A DNA stretch of 64,000 nt from Coniferiporia sulphurascens (taxonomy: Eukaryota > Basidiomycota > Agaricomycetes > Hymenochaetales > Hymenochaetaceae): assembly GCA_002794785.1 (NCBI GenBank), contig NBBA01000014.1:1054001-1118000 (forward strand), written 5' to 3'. Numbering within the stretch: the first letter of the stretch is position 1; each line of letters starts with the position of its first letter. Of the stretch, positions 1 through 10,635 are shown piece by piece. The notes beneath the pieces were generated by a model, which was not told the origin of the DNA, did no database searches, and worked only from the letters and a program-made list of their open reading frames with translations. The translations under genes and the position numbers were made by a program.

Positions 1-18
1 CTGAGTTCTACCCCCTTA

Positions 19-453
19 GGGCCCGCTCGGCTGCACAGGTTAGCTAACTTTTTGCTAGTTAACTGAGAGTGACGGTACCCTTGTCACATTGATTGTATCA
101 CATCCTAACCATATATAGTATTTTAGTCATTGATTTCTTTCTTTGGAATGTTCTTCTTACCAAAAGAGGGCTAAGATTACTCGGCCTGTCCGTCGGTGAA
201 GTAACACAGGTGACTTCCTTATGGGGGACTGGAAGTTAGCTAAAAAGTTGACTTGTCACTGGTGTGACTCAATCTGCCGGTATGCCGTATTAATTAGCCT
301 TCTTTATAAAAGTTCCATGGTTTTATATGGAGTTTTTGATAATGTAATTGGTCTAATACGGTTAGCCTATCAGTGTAATCATTGTGACCAGGGTGCTGTC
401 ACTTTCAGTTAACTAAAAGAAAAGTTGGCTAACTTGTGCAGCCGAGCGGGCTC
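19..453. mobile_element. Harbinger-type MITE, 435 bp
   Basis: The element has long imperfect terminal inverted repeats. The left end reads GGGCCCGCTCGGCTGCACA and the reverse complement of the right end reads GAGCCCGCTCGGCTGCACA; similarity continues inward for about 60 bases. It is flanked by TTA at 16-18 and 454-456, the 3-bp target duplication typical of PIF/Harbinger elements. The related sequence at about 7047-7070 lacks the element and has a single TCA at the target, so it acts as an in-window empty site. No transposase is encoded, so it is non-autonomous. The interior ORF (221-412) has no recognisable features and is ignored. Confidence 0.85.
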
Positions 454-783
454 TTAGTAGTTCTTGAATATCGACGACAGAATATTCTTTTTGCTTCAAT
501 GAAAAGGCTAAGGGTGGTATCTAGACCTCCGGAGTGCGGCTGGCATATAATGTGAACTTAGCAGTGACTAAAAGGAATTTGCCAATGAAAATGGGTCATA
601 TTGATTATGTATTCCCTCCCCCGCTGTTATTAGCGGATGGCACGCTTGGCGGGATGAGGCTCTGTTTTATTAGTGGTCACCAGCCCCTCCGAGTCTCAAT
701 TCGATGTTAACGCGCAACCGTAAGGAAGATGGAAGACCCAAGAACGTGACAGATTCCTTTTCGTTCCTTTTTGTGCAAGATTT

Positions 784-977
784 GTGCAAATAACTCAGCC
801 CGGGTCGAAAGGACTCTATATTGTAGAGTAGTCTACCTGTGCAAATAACTAATATATACGGCGTTAACGATGCGGGCGCCTACGAAAGAAGAATGGAAGC
901 GCTCACCTCAGCCCGGGTCAAAAGGGCTGAGGTGCGCGAGGGCCTCGGGCGTGACTATATGCGCCTGACTGTACAGT
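784..977 (+). repeat. Hairpin-bearing repeat, copy 1
   Basis: This stretch is absent from the paralogous flank near 7390. It contains a perfect 11-bp hairpin at 904-934 (arms CACCTCAGCCC and GGGCTGAGGTG, 9-base loop), a degenerate version of the same motif at about 794-816, then GACTATATGC (953-962) and the palindrome ACTGTACAGT (968-977). The same blocks occur in inverted order at 1795-1990. The ends are approximate. Confidence 0.6.
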
Positions 978-1794
978 TCATGACTACACTACCAAACAGG
1001 GAATACGATCGCCGCGAGCTGACCAACCACATACACTCATAAGATTTTTTTACACTTAATGGGTCCGGAGTTGTTGTAGTAGTAGTGCAAGTATTTGTAG
1101 CGTCGGAGTTACATGGGACGAGGAATGAACTTGAATGAGTGGAGGAAAGGACAACCGAGATGGTAAGCCCAGTTACGTAAACGGTGTATAGGGTAATCGA
1201 CCTCAATCTCGGAAGCAATTTTGTTGATCTCATAAATTGAACATCCAAGCGGCTGGCACTGCTGCATTTTCTTATTGGCCTTAATTATACAATAATACCA
1301 GTCTCTTGTCCCTCGTAAACCTGTCGGTATTACCAGATTAATTTCCCGCCGAAATAGAAAGAAAATTAAAGACCATCCAGACTTCAGACAATTAGACATC
1401 CGGCGCAGCCAAGAAATCCCCTACAACACGCATATACGATTCTCGCTCCTCCCAATGCGGTATATGGCTGCTCTCCGGAAATGTATACCACTTTGCGCGC
1501 GGGATGCTCCAGAAGAACGGCTCGACGCACACTTCGTCGTATCGCCCGTTGAGGATCAGCGTCGGTACAGCGATACGGTGTAGTTTGGGGATGATTGTCC
1601 ATTCTTTGAGTGAGCCGGTGATGTGGAATTCGGAGGGGTCGTCCCTGTGCGTGCAGAGCAGGGTGAGTACATCCATAAACCACGAAGTGAGGGGAAAGTG
1701 TGTTGGAATTATAGAGGATGATCCTTATTCCATAATAGTATATGTTGCCATCAGCTCACTGTGCCTAAGCTCGCTTATGTAAATCCTTTTGTCT

Positions 1795-1990
1795 ACTGTA
1801 CAGTTCATAGCATATAGTCGATCGTTTTGCATAGGTAGCACCTCAGTACTTTGACGTTGTACTGAGGTGAGTAGTCTATGTCCCCATATGCACATATTGT
1901 AGACTGATTATCCTTGCAGCACGTACAGGTATTTACATATCAATAGAGTACTTTGACGTTGTACCGTGACTGAGCGTGTACAGATTTCTA
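1795..1990 (-). repeat. Hairpin-bearing repeat, copy 2 (inverted)
   Basis: It sits in the intron of the decayed hydrolase and is absent from the intact paralogue. It carries ACTGTACAGT (1795-1804), GCATATAGTC (1810-1819), a perfect 11-bp hairpin at 1839-1869 (arms CACCTCAGTAC and GTACTGAGGTG, 9-base loop) and a degenerate hairpin at about 1945-1974. The order is the reverse of copy 1. The inner stem bases differ from copy 1 in a paired, compensating way. Confidence 0.6.
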
Positions 1991-2294
1991 CAGAGAGGGA
2001 AGAGGAAGGCGCACATGGTGTGATACACAGCCGAGTCCTCCGCCATCGCCATGAATGATTTGGCGACATCTTCAGGCATAGGCTGTACCCTGCACAAATG
2101 CTTCGCACGGAACACGTCCATCGCGTCCTTGCACCCCTTCGAATCCGTCGTCCTCGCGTCTTCGTGCTCCTTCAGCATCGCCTGCACGTCCGCAGGCATC
2201 CCACGCACAAGCTCCGCCGATACGACTTCCCACACCTACATACTCGCAGGCGGGTCACTCGGCACAAGCCTGCGCAGACCCTCCAGTACGCGTA

Positions 2295-2295
<1 letters not shown>

Positions 2296-2335
<40 letters not shown>

Positions 2336-2342
2336 TTACTAC
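2296..2342. repeat. TAC/AGT trinucleotide microsatellite
   Basis: This is a nearly pure TAC triplet tract inside the decayed hydrolase, read as polyserine on the minus strand. The intact paralogue has only CTACTACTAG at the same place (about 8324), so the tract expanded from a short seed after duplication. Confidence 0.9.
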
Positions 2343-2539
2343 TGGAAAACTGCGACCCTAGCATCCCCCCCCAATTATGTCCTAGCAATCCGTATGCACG
2401 TTCGCCCCGTTCTTCACCGAGACGCAAGGCACGCAGTAAGTTCGCGAGTTCGTCCATGGCTAACTACAGCGTCCAAAGTTCCGCGGGCTTCAAGTTGCAC
2501 GGGAGGTACGTGGAACGTCTTGAGCTGAGCTGGTCATAG

Positions 2540-4079
2540 CGGGAACACTAGTACTGCCGTGCGACTAATAGAGTAGGCGGAGCACGAATAGGAATGAGAT
2601 GGATACTCCTCGAGAGCATGTGCCACAGTGACTCCTCCCGGCCCGCTCACGGCCTGGATGTCTCGGCATCGTCACCTGGTCTATACAGCCGAAGTGGTAG
2701 GGCGGCGAGTGACTCACTTGCCAAGACCTCATGCAGCGCGATGGGACACCTCCGATTTCAGGACTCTGGCTTGCGGCGCCGGGGTGGCGAAATAAGACAC
2801 AATTCGGATGGGTGATTCGAAAGGTGTAGCGCTACCTACTCCGTTGGTCTGTACATACTAACTACGCGTCCTCTATTCTCTTTGTTTTTTGTGGCGTAAG
2901 ACTCGGATGTACCACTTTCATTCCTTCTCGAAGTAACTCACCCCCTTCTTTCCTTAACTTCGTCCCATCTCCCGATTCTCTTCTATTTCTTTATTCCACA
3001 AGAGCCGCTTACTTTGCGTCCATATTCATGTTCACGTTTATATTCTAAATCTTACTTACAACCGCCCAGACTCAACCCTCCTTCATTTACCTTCACCACT
3101 CTCAGAAAGTTCCCTTCACAGTCTTTCCGCGATGATGGTAAGTCAGATTTCCTGTAGTAGATTACGCAAATTGTAGTCACAATAGACTCCTGTTCCGCGC
3201 CTACTTGAAGGTGGCTGGGATGATCAGCTTCCGGAGAACACATTTGTGGGGTTAGGATGGCTGGACCGGTCTGAATCCTTTGAGTGGCCTCATGCATATG
3301 CGGACGAATCGCTGGGAAGATTCCCCTCTATATTTTACGGAGTCCTTCTCACTATGCGCGCATCTTCGGGTATTCTGCAGTTAGCAGATGATGTTAATGC
3401 CAACCACGACGACGACTCGAAGCGAGCGGAAGTATTAAAGTAGATTATGTAATAAGAGACCAAAGCAGTAATCCGGATCAGCGGGACATTTGTTCCGGAC
3501 TTTGTGGCACCAGCACGACGTTGCCTGTAGGAGCTGCGACTCGGAAGGCGAAAGAGGGAAAAGGTTGAGAGACGGTACGAGTTAGCTAGGCAAGGTATAG
3601 GTATGGTCTGAAGCCCGTGAGGATTGGGCCACAAGGAAGACGCCACACGGCAATGCGCAGTTATTGCAGAGATTAATGTAGTACATGCATATACGCGTGG
3701 CTTTGACGATCGTGTCGATGACCTCGTAAAGCAGTAGCGGCGGGAGATAGAGGACTTAGTGAGGATGACTATGTCAGATGCATGCGGCAACAGCTCTGGG
3801 ACTTGTATCCTAGTCGTAGAAGACTCAACCCACTAACTGCCTTAGAATTACCCAGAGAAGAACGTTTATAGCATCGATTTTGAAAAGGCATGCGATAGCA
3901 CACATTTCTCACTGCTAACGTTATCTACACATGAGTCGCTAGGATTGACTTGCGATTTGTTTCTTTTTATGTCAACATCGTTATTACCCAATAACATCAA
4001 CTAAAATGGTTTCGATAACATCCTACTTAGTAAACGCTCAAAAAACGCATCACGGTACGAGCGGTATATCGTCCGTTCG
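2540..4079. other. Region without a recognised gene
   Basis: Only short ORFs are present. The longest (3335-3790, minus, 151 codons) has no recognisable motif, and no intron-joined gene was found. It lies between the 5' break of the decayed hydrolase and the 3' end of the P450 gene. Confidence 0.5.
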
Positions 4080-6501
4080 TTAATTCTTGACTAGTGAGAC
4101 TTTCATCGGGAGCCGAGGCATCCCATCCGTTGTACCCTCAGCAATGGGGGCGTGAATGAGCCCGAATTCCCAGGTGATACTCGGCCCGGGCTCAAAAACG
4201 AAGGTCTCGAGAAGGATGGACAGGACCATTTCTGAGGAGACATAAGTAAACGCAAGTTGATACATATGTTACACTTTGACAGGTTGGCTTACTCATTTCC
4301 ATCTCGGAGAATTTGAATCCACTGCAAAAGCAAAATTACAGTAAATAATCTGAGCGTTCGAATCTGACCAATTAAGCCACTTACATGCATGCCCTCCCTC
4401 CACCAATGAACGTCATCCTAAGGTATAAATTTAGGGGGCAAAAATCGGCATAGGATTTACAGTACATCTCCTTGACTAAGCAGATTAATTTGGCTTACAT
4501 CTGAGAATAAACACCAGGAAGGTGTGCATCCGCAACACTTTCTGGCAGGGGCTTGAGCCAGCGATCCGGCTTCCATTCTTCCGCGTCATCACCCCAAATC
4601 TTCGTGCTGAGGTTCGCACCCAGTATGGACACTATAATCCCAGTATTCTTCGGAACGAGAATCTCCTTAAGTTCCGTTTTCCCGTCGACCGACCTTATGG
4701 GCCACTTGAGAGGAAGGATGGCATCCTTAACCGCCCTTTGGTGAGAATACACATAAGATATGCGCACGAAGATACGTCGATAAAGAAAAGATATACATAC
4801 ACACGCTCGACATGGGAAGCAGGAGGGTATGCACGCATGGTTTCGCGGCAGACGGCATCAAGATACGGCAGTGCCTGGAGAGTATCGTAGTCGAGATCAC
4901 CATATTCCTTGCGCGCAGCTGTCACTTCCTCGCGTAGCTTTGTTTGTACATCTGGGTGGATAGCCAGAAGATGGAGAACGCGGCTAACCGCACTCGTCGT
5001 CGTGTCGTGTCCAGCAATAATAAATGTACTTTAAGATAGGTCATTTATAAGTAGTCTGAAAGGATGGAAGGGCAGTGCTAATCAGCCATGCACGCACCTC
5101 ATGTGCCCAAGCAGCTCTGATTCAGGCAAGTCAGCTTCTGCATTAGCTTTGACTGAAAAATGCCAATCTTTAAGCATAGATGACACCCAAGCAGAGAAAA
5201 CACATACGCAGAATGCTCATGATATCCTTTCCCTTGCCTACCTGGGTAAGTACCGCATCATCTCCCCTCTCGATAGCCTCCCGTTTCTCGCGTAGAATTC
5301 CCCGCGATGAGATTTCCAGAATATCCGTTACATCTCGTATTTCCCTGACTGATTTAGACGGAATAAAATCTAGAACACGTCTTCGAAATTTCGGGGAGCC
5401 GAGTTTGACTGCTATAGGTAAGAGCCTCTGCGCGAAGAAAAGTTTGAAGAGAAGGGGACTGCAAAGGATAATGGCAAACATGAGTGTAAATTATCCTTTC
5501 TACGCACGCCAGAAGAGAGCAAGAAAGTACAGCCTGAGGTTTATAGCATGATGCGGAAAATGGGCTCACAGTAACATCTTGAGTGCATCGCTATACGAGT
5601 TCGCCTTCTTCTCCTTGTCTAGTGCCGAGAACGAGTAGCCGAGTCCTCCTTGTCCGATGTATTCAAGCGCTGCACGAGAAACCCACGACATGACATCGAT
5701 ATGCTCCTTGCCACCGCGAACCTGAACATCGTGCGAAAGGCCATCTCGCAACTTAATGGTAAGACTTCAGTCAGTTCTTAGTTCGGCTTTATTAGAATGC
5801 CCATTAGTCACTCGCCTGGTGGGCTATGGGATACAACATTGGCAGCATATCGCGCATATGCTTTGAAGAGAAAACAGGATTGAGCATCTTGCGTTGTTTC
5901 TTATGTTCCTCGCCTGTTGACCAAATTTAATTCGATTTCTCTACACGTTCTCTCTGGGAATGCACTTACCAAGGGTTGACGTAAGACTTTTTCCTACGGC
6001 TAACCTGTTTGTTCTGAGGTAGAAGCGATATTAGGGGATACATACTCCAGGAAGTGGATATAGACTTACTCCAAAAATGCCTTCGTCTCTTCGAAGGTGT
6101 ATTGATCCTTTACGAGAATATTGTGCAAAGCAAGGGGATCCCAAACATAGAGATAATCGTTCTTATATAAAGTATTAGCATACTTCTGCCAGAAGGGGGA
6201 GGTTTATAACTGACCCCAAATTCGCCTTTGACTCTGGAGACACCACCATACTCCTTCCTGAGCTTTCGGTGAAAGGCCCAGCTGTTTTTATTAAACAGTT
6301 GTTCAAAATTTCCTGAGGGCCCTGCATGAGAACTTTTTCAAGAAACGATGAGGAAATGCATATCGTACCTACAGACCATGAGGCACTAGGTGGACCGGGA
6401 ACGCAATGTAGAGGGGACTTTGCAGTGAGAGCACGCACCCCGCGCCAGAGCGCGTATGCGAGCAGGAGTACCGTACATGCTTGTACAAGAGAGCTGTCCA
6501 T
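4080..6501 (-). CDS. Cytochrome P450 monooxygenase
   Basis: A multi-exon gene with short introns encodes a microsomal P450 that appears complete. The start at 6499-6501 gives a hydrophobic N-terminal anchor (ACTVLLLAYALW) followed by the proline-rich hinge (VPGPPSASW). Later exons show the membrane-proximal GNFEQLF segment, the C-helix region (HKKQRKMLNPVF near 5900), the I-helix motif AGHDTTTSAV near 5010, the K-helix ExxR (CRETMRAYPP near 4830), the PERF-type motif (EWKPDRW) and the heme loop FIGGGRACMG, split by an intron at about 4390-4340, with the heme-ligand Cys present. It ends at VSLVKN. Such enzymes oxidise hydrophobic substrates with a P450 reductase; the substrate is unknown. The motif pattern suits the large CYP64-clan families of Agaricomycetes, but I do not assign a family. 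Not every exon junction was verified. Confidence 0.87.
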
Positions 6502-7718
6502 CTAAAGAAGAGTCGGATGTGTAGACGACTCTATCCTTATCTGGGGCGTCTTTTATAGACGAGGTTGTTTTCGATTTCGCTAAAAGCAGAAATAGTGCCT
6601 CTAAGAGCAAAGAACATGTTAGCCGACGGACGGACAAAAGTGTAGGGATGAGAAAGAATCTACGGGCCGCTTCATCAGCAAGTTTATGCCACATCTTGGC
6701 GAGTGATTAAAAGAAGGAAGTACTACTGTTGGGTGGGAGACTTCAGACAAGACACGGTGCAGCAATCTGGCAATAGAAGCAGTTGGGAGGTGCCGGGTAG
6801 TGATGAGCCAGTCAATGCCAATGTAGTGTATGTATACGTCCTGATGAGTCATGCTGTCGTCACGAGGCTGGGTCTCGGAAGGCGGGGGAAATAAGTAACG
6901 CATTGCTTGCCCGACAAAGGCCTCCGAGGGGAATTGGAGCCTATTCTGTTGTATGGACCTCGGAGTTTATGTGGCCCTGGCCTCCGAATGAAAGCCTTTC
7001 CTTCCGAGTCCAAATTTATGAAATGATGGACGTAAGGCCAGTCCTGCTGAGTTCTACCCTCAGTAGCTCTTGAATATCGACGACAGAATATCCTTTTTGC
7101 TTCAATGAAAAAGCTAAGGGTGATATCTAGACCTCCGGAGTGCGGCTGGCATATAATGCGAACTTAGTGATTAAAAGGAATTTGTTAACGAAAATGAGTC
7201 ATATCGATTACGTAGTCCCTCCCCCGCTGTTAATAACGGATGGCACGCTTGGCGGGATGAGGCTCTGTTTTAATAGTGGTCATCAGCCCCTCTCAATTCT
7301 ATCCCAACACGCACTTGAACCGTAAGGATGATGGAAGACCCGAGAACTTGATGGATTCCTTTTTGCCCCTTTTTGAGTGAAATTTGTTACAATTAGCAGG
7401 TCCGGAGTTGTAGTAGTAGTAGTGCAAGTATTTGTAGCGTCGGAGTCACATGAGACAAATAATGAACTTGAAGGAAAGGACAACCGAGATGGTAAGCCCA
7501 GTTACGTAAACGGTGTATAGGGTAATCGCCGACCTCAATCTCGGAAGCAATTTTGTTGACCTCATAAATTGAACATCCAAGCGGCTGGCACTGCTACATT
7601 TTCTTATTGGTCTTAATTATACAATAATATCAGTCTCTTGTCCCTCGTAAACCTGTCGGTATTACCAGATTCATTTCCCGCCGAAACAGAAAGAAAGACC
7701 ATCCAGACATTCAGACAA
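6502..7718. other. P450 upstream region and duplicated 3' flank
   Basis: 6502-7046 holds the P450 promoter region with no recognised gene. From about 7047 to 7718 the sequence closely matches 1-1391 (the 3' flank of the decayed hydrolase), but lacks the MITE and the hairpin repeat present there. It is the second copy of a direct segmental duplication. Confidence 0.75.
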
Positions 7719-8734
7719 TTAGACATCCGGCGCAGCCAAGAAATCCCCTACAACGCGCATATACGACTCCCGTTCCTCCCAATGCGGCATATGGCTACTT
7801 TCGGGGAACGTATACCACTTTGCGCGCGGGATGCGCCAGAAGAACGGCTCGACGCACGCGTCCTGGGCTTCGTCGTACCGCCCGTTGAGGATCAGCGTCG
7901 GTACGGCGATACGGTGTAGTTCGGGGATGATCGTCCATTCTTTGAGCGAGCCGGTGATGTGGAACTCGGAGGGGCCGTTCCTGTGCGTGCGGAGTGAGGG
8001 CCTACATACATAAAGTCACGAAGAGAGAGGAGGAAGGCGTACATGGTGTGATACACAGTCGAGTCCTCCGCCATGGCCTCGAATGATTTGGCGACGTTTT
8101 CAGGCATAGGCTGTACCCTGCACAAATGCTTTGCATAGAACACGTTCATCGCGTCCTCGTACTCCTTCGTGTCCGTCGTCCCCGCGTCTTCGTGCTTCTT
8201 CAGCGTCGCCTGCACATCCGTAGGCATCCCGCGTACAAGGTCCGCAGCTACGACTTCCCACAACGGCATACTCGCAGGCGAGTCGCTCAGCACGAGCCTA
8301 CGCAGACCCTCCGGTGCACCCGTTCTACTACTAGCGAACTGCGACCCTAGCATCCCACCCCAGCTGTGTCCTAGCAAATCGTACGCACGTTTGCCCAGAC
8401 CTGCACCAAGATGCAGAGCACGCAGTAAGTTCGCGAGTTCGTCCACGAAGAGCTGCGGAGTCCAGAACTCTGAGGGTTTGTTGCGGAGGTGCGTCGAGCT
8501 CCCGGAACCGAGCTGGTCGTAGAAGACGACCGCGGGAGCGCTGCCGCGCGCGACGAGATCTGTGAGCGAGAGGAGGTAGTCGTGTGTCGAGCCGGGCCCG
8601 CCGTGTAGCGTGACGAGCGGGTGGCCGGAGCCGGAGAGGTCGCCGATGATCTTGTAGTACGTCTGGAAGGTCTCGTCGCCGACGCGGAAGTCGGCCTTGC
8701 CCTCGGCAACGAGTACAGGTTGGGAGTCGGACAT
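7719..8734 (-). CDS. Proline iminopeptidase-like alpha/beta hydrolase
   Basis: There are two exons, 8734-8043 and 7980-7719, giving 317 residues. The intron runs from GTACGC to GCACAG and rejoins a split ATG codon, giving the family-typical VYHTMNGPSEF junction. The protein is a peptidase-family-S33 hydrolase of the proline iminopeptidase / amino-acid amidase type, which removes N-terminal residues from peptides or amides. The oxyanion motif HGGPG is at residues 44-48 and the nucleophile Ser124 in GHSWGG. Asp lies in NGRYDE and His in SSHMPHWEE, so the triad is complete. No signal peptide is visible, so it is probably cytosolic. A decayed copy lies 6.3 kb away beyond the P450 gene. The exact substrate cannot be read from sequence. 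Confidence 0.87.
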
Positions 8735-9612
8735 GGTCGTTCACGATCCGGGGTAGGCGTGGAACGAGATGAGTGTGCCGTGTGCCCGTGTGCGTGAGTA
8801 TGCTATATATACGGGAGCGTGCGCATGAGAAGCAGTAGGCCCATGCAGGCCGGGAAAAGACCCTCCCGAGCTCGGAAGATTAATAAAATCATCACATGGA
8901 GGCCGGGGTGATTTTAACTAAAGATGCGGAAGATAGGTATTAGTAGCGTTCCACGAGCTGTGCAGATGAAAGCCGCCGAGCCATACCAGTAATAGGTCGT
9001 CTACATAAATTGCGTGCTAGCATACAATACTAAATCATCCTTCTAATCGTAAGGTCGCCACACTTTGACTAGAGAATAACGGATCGATGTCCCGTTCATT
9101 CGAGAAGAGTGGATGGATGGTCGCCGATTGTTCCAGCAGAACGCGGATGTCTAAGCCAGAGACGGTTGACCACCCTAGAGACGATATGCCTTTTCTGGAG
9201 ACAATTCCACCGGGATGTGCTCAGATCAGTAGTAAGGTCAGCTCGAGCTTATTAAAAGATATGAAGATGAGAACGGAGAGGAAGAAGAGGAAAAGGTTGT
9301 AAAATAAGGATTACACTGGCAGGTAAGTCGGAGCGATGATTTTAACGATTTAACTTACAGGTCGATTACTTTGCTCACCTCGTTGTCCACTAATTCCATA
9401 CCCATCGATGCGTTGTTAGACTTAGAGATTTAGTTAAGATAAAAGCCGCATACATCCCAATTTCGTTTGATGTGTGAATAAATTCCAACGAAAATGAGCG
9501 TTCGATAAACCATCGCGGCAGCGCCATACCAAGACCCATAAGCGCGACGCGTGCCGCATCCAAGATTCCAAGATTCCAAGAGCTCGCGTCCATCGCACAT
9601 CGCCCAGCGTCC
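8735..9612. other. Divergent intergenic region
   Basis: It lies between the starts of the hydrolase (minus) and prefoldin (plus) genes and must hold both promoters. A small ORF at 9087-9302 (71 codons, Lys/Arg-rich end) has no recognisable features. Nothing else is seen. Confidence 0.5.
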
Positions 9613-10329
9613 ATGGCATCCGCAGCGCAGCCTCAACAGCAGGCAATCAACGTCGCCGACCTCGACGTCCCCCAGCTGCGCGACGTCCGCCGGCAGCTCG
9701 AGGAGGTGCGTTCGCCCGCCATTGTGCCATTGCAGCAGCTATCATTACTGAGCCGGTCGTCCATTCGTGCACAGGAGCTCCAACACCTCACGAACTCGTT
9801 CCAGCAGCTCAAAGCTGCGCAGACCAAGTTCCGTGCGTGCCTCGACAACGTCGCTGAGGTCAAATCCGCGAACAAAGGTGCGTTCGTCTCCTCCGTCCCT
9901 GACTGACTCGGATTCGGGTTACACCTTGCGCTGAACGCGAACGCTGGACGCAGAACGCACGATTCTTGTCCCGCTGACGAACTCGCTATACGTCCCTGGT
10001 CGGCTCGCCGACCTCGAGCATGTCATCGTCGACGTTGGGACCGGGTACTACGTCAAGAAGGTCTGTCCTCCGATTTACATCTTTATTCCATCTCATCTCA
10101 CGAACATCCCCGCTCCGTCCCTCACGTCCCTCTTCTCCGACAGACCCGCGCAGACGCAACGAAGCACTACAGCGCCAAGATCGACTACGTGCGCGAGAAC
10201 CTCGACAAGTTGCAAGAGACCATCGCGAAGAAGCAGGACAACCTTCAGTACGTCGCGAACATCATGGCTGTCAAGGAACAGGGCGGCACTGTCGGTTCCT
10301 CCGCTGCTGCTGCTGGGAAGGAGGCGTAG
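9613..10329 (+). CDS. GIM5: Prefoldin subunit 5
   Basis: Four exons (9613-9705, 9775-9877, 9954-10060, 10144-10329) join in frame to a 162-residue protein, the usual length for an alpha-class prefoldin subunit. It has an N-terminal coiled coil ([16 protein letters not shown]), the beta-hairpin core ([13 protein letters not shown] and the [11 protein letters not shown] strand) and a C-terminal coiled coil ending in a short alanine-rich tail. As part of the hexameric prefoldin complex it hands unfolded actin and tubulin to the cytosolic chaperonin CCT. Introns are 69-83 bases with standard borders. The gene converges on the minus-strand gene ending at 10636; the 306 bases between contain only 3' flanks. 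Confidence 0.93.
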
Positions 10330-10635
10330 GGCGCCGACGTAACTGAGCTCGGAGTCGGATACATAAAAGCGAACACAGTCCACGCATATAGTCTACGCGA
10401 AGAGATCTCTTTTTGTTTTGTACGCTTGTGAGTCTTTCCTGCTCCTGTGATTTGGGCCGGCCAGCTGATTTGAGGGATCGAAGATAACCTGTATTTTCAT
10501 ACATACGTTCATACTCCGTTCAATATTCACACAATCTGCACTCGATATCACCATCCACCCAGTTAACAAGTAAAATGAAAACAGATTTCAGTTCAGATTC
10601 ACTGTTAATACAAAACGCTAACACTTTCTCCTCAA

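Larger units (their letters stand above)
1392..2457 (-). pseudogene. Decayed proline-iminopeptidase-like hydrolase
   Basis: This is a broken paralogue of the intact gene at 7719-8734, in the same orientation. The C-terminal exon (1392 to about 1661) is open and keeps the Asp region (NGRYDE) and His region (SSHIPHWEE). The 5' part is damaged. The nucleophile motif GHSWGG of the intact copy reads GHNWGG, so the catalytic serine is lost. A triplet repeat has added about 14 serines after it. An in-frame TAG follows PPASM near 2233. Homology stops near 2530, so the N-terminus with the oxyanion motif HGGPG is missing. The single intron has been enlarged by a hairpin repeat. A functional enzyme is very unlikely. 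Confidence 0.85.

Noticed and set aside
221..412. 63-codon ORF inside the MITE as a gene
   Set aside because: It is too short for a transposase, has no motif, and lies wholly within a non-autonomous element.
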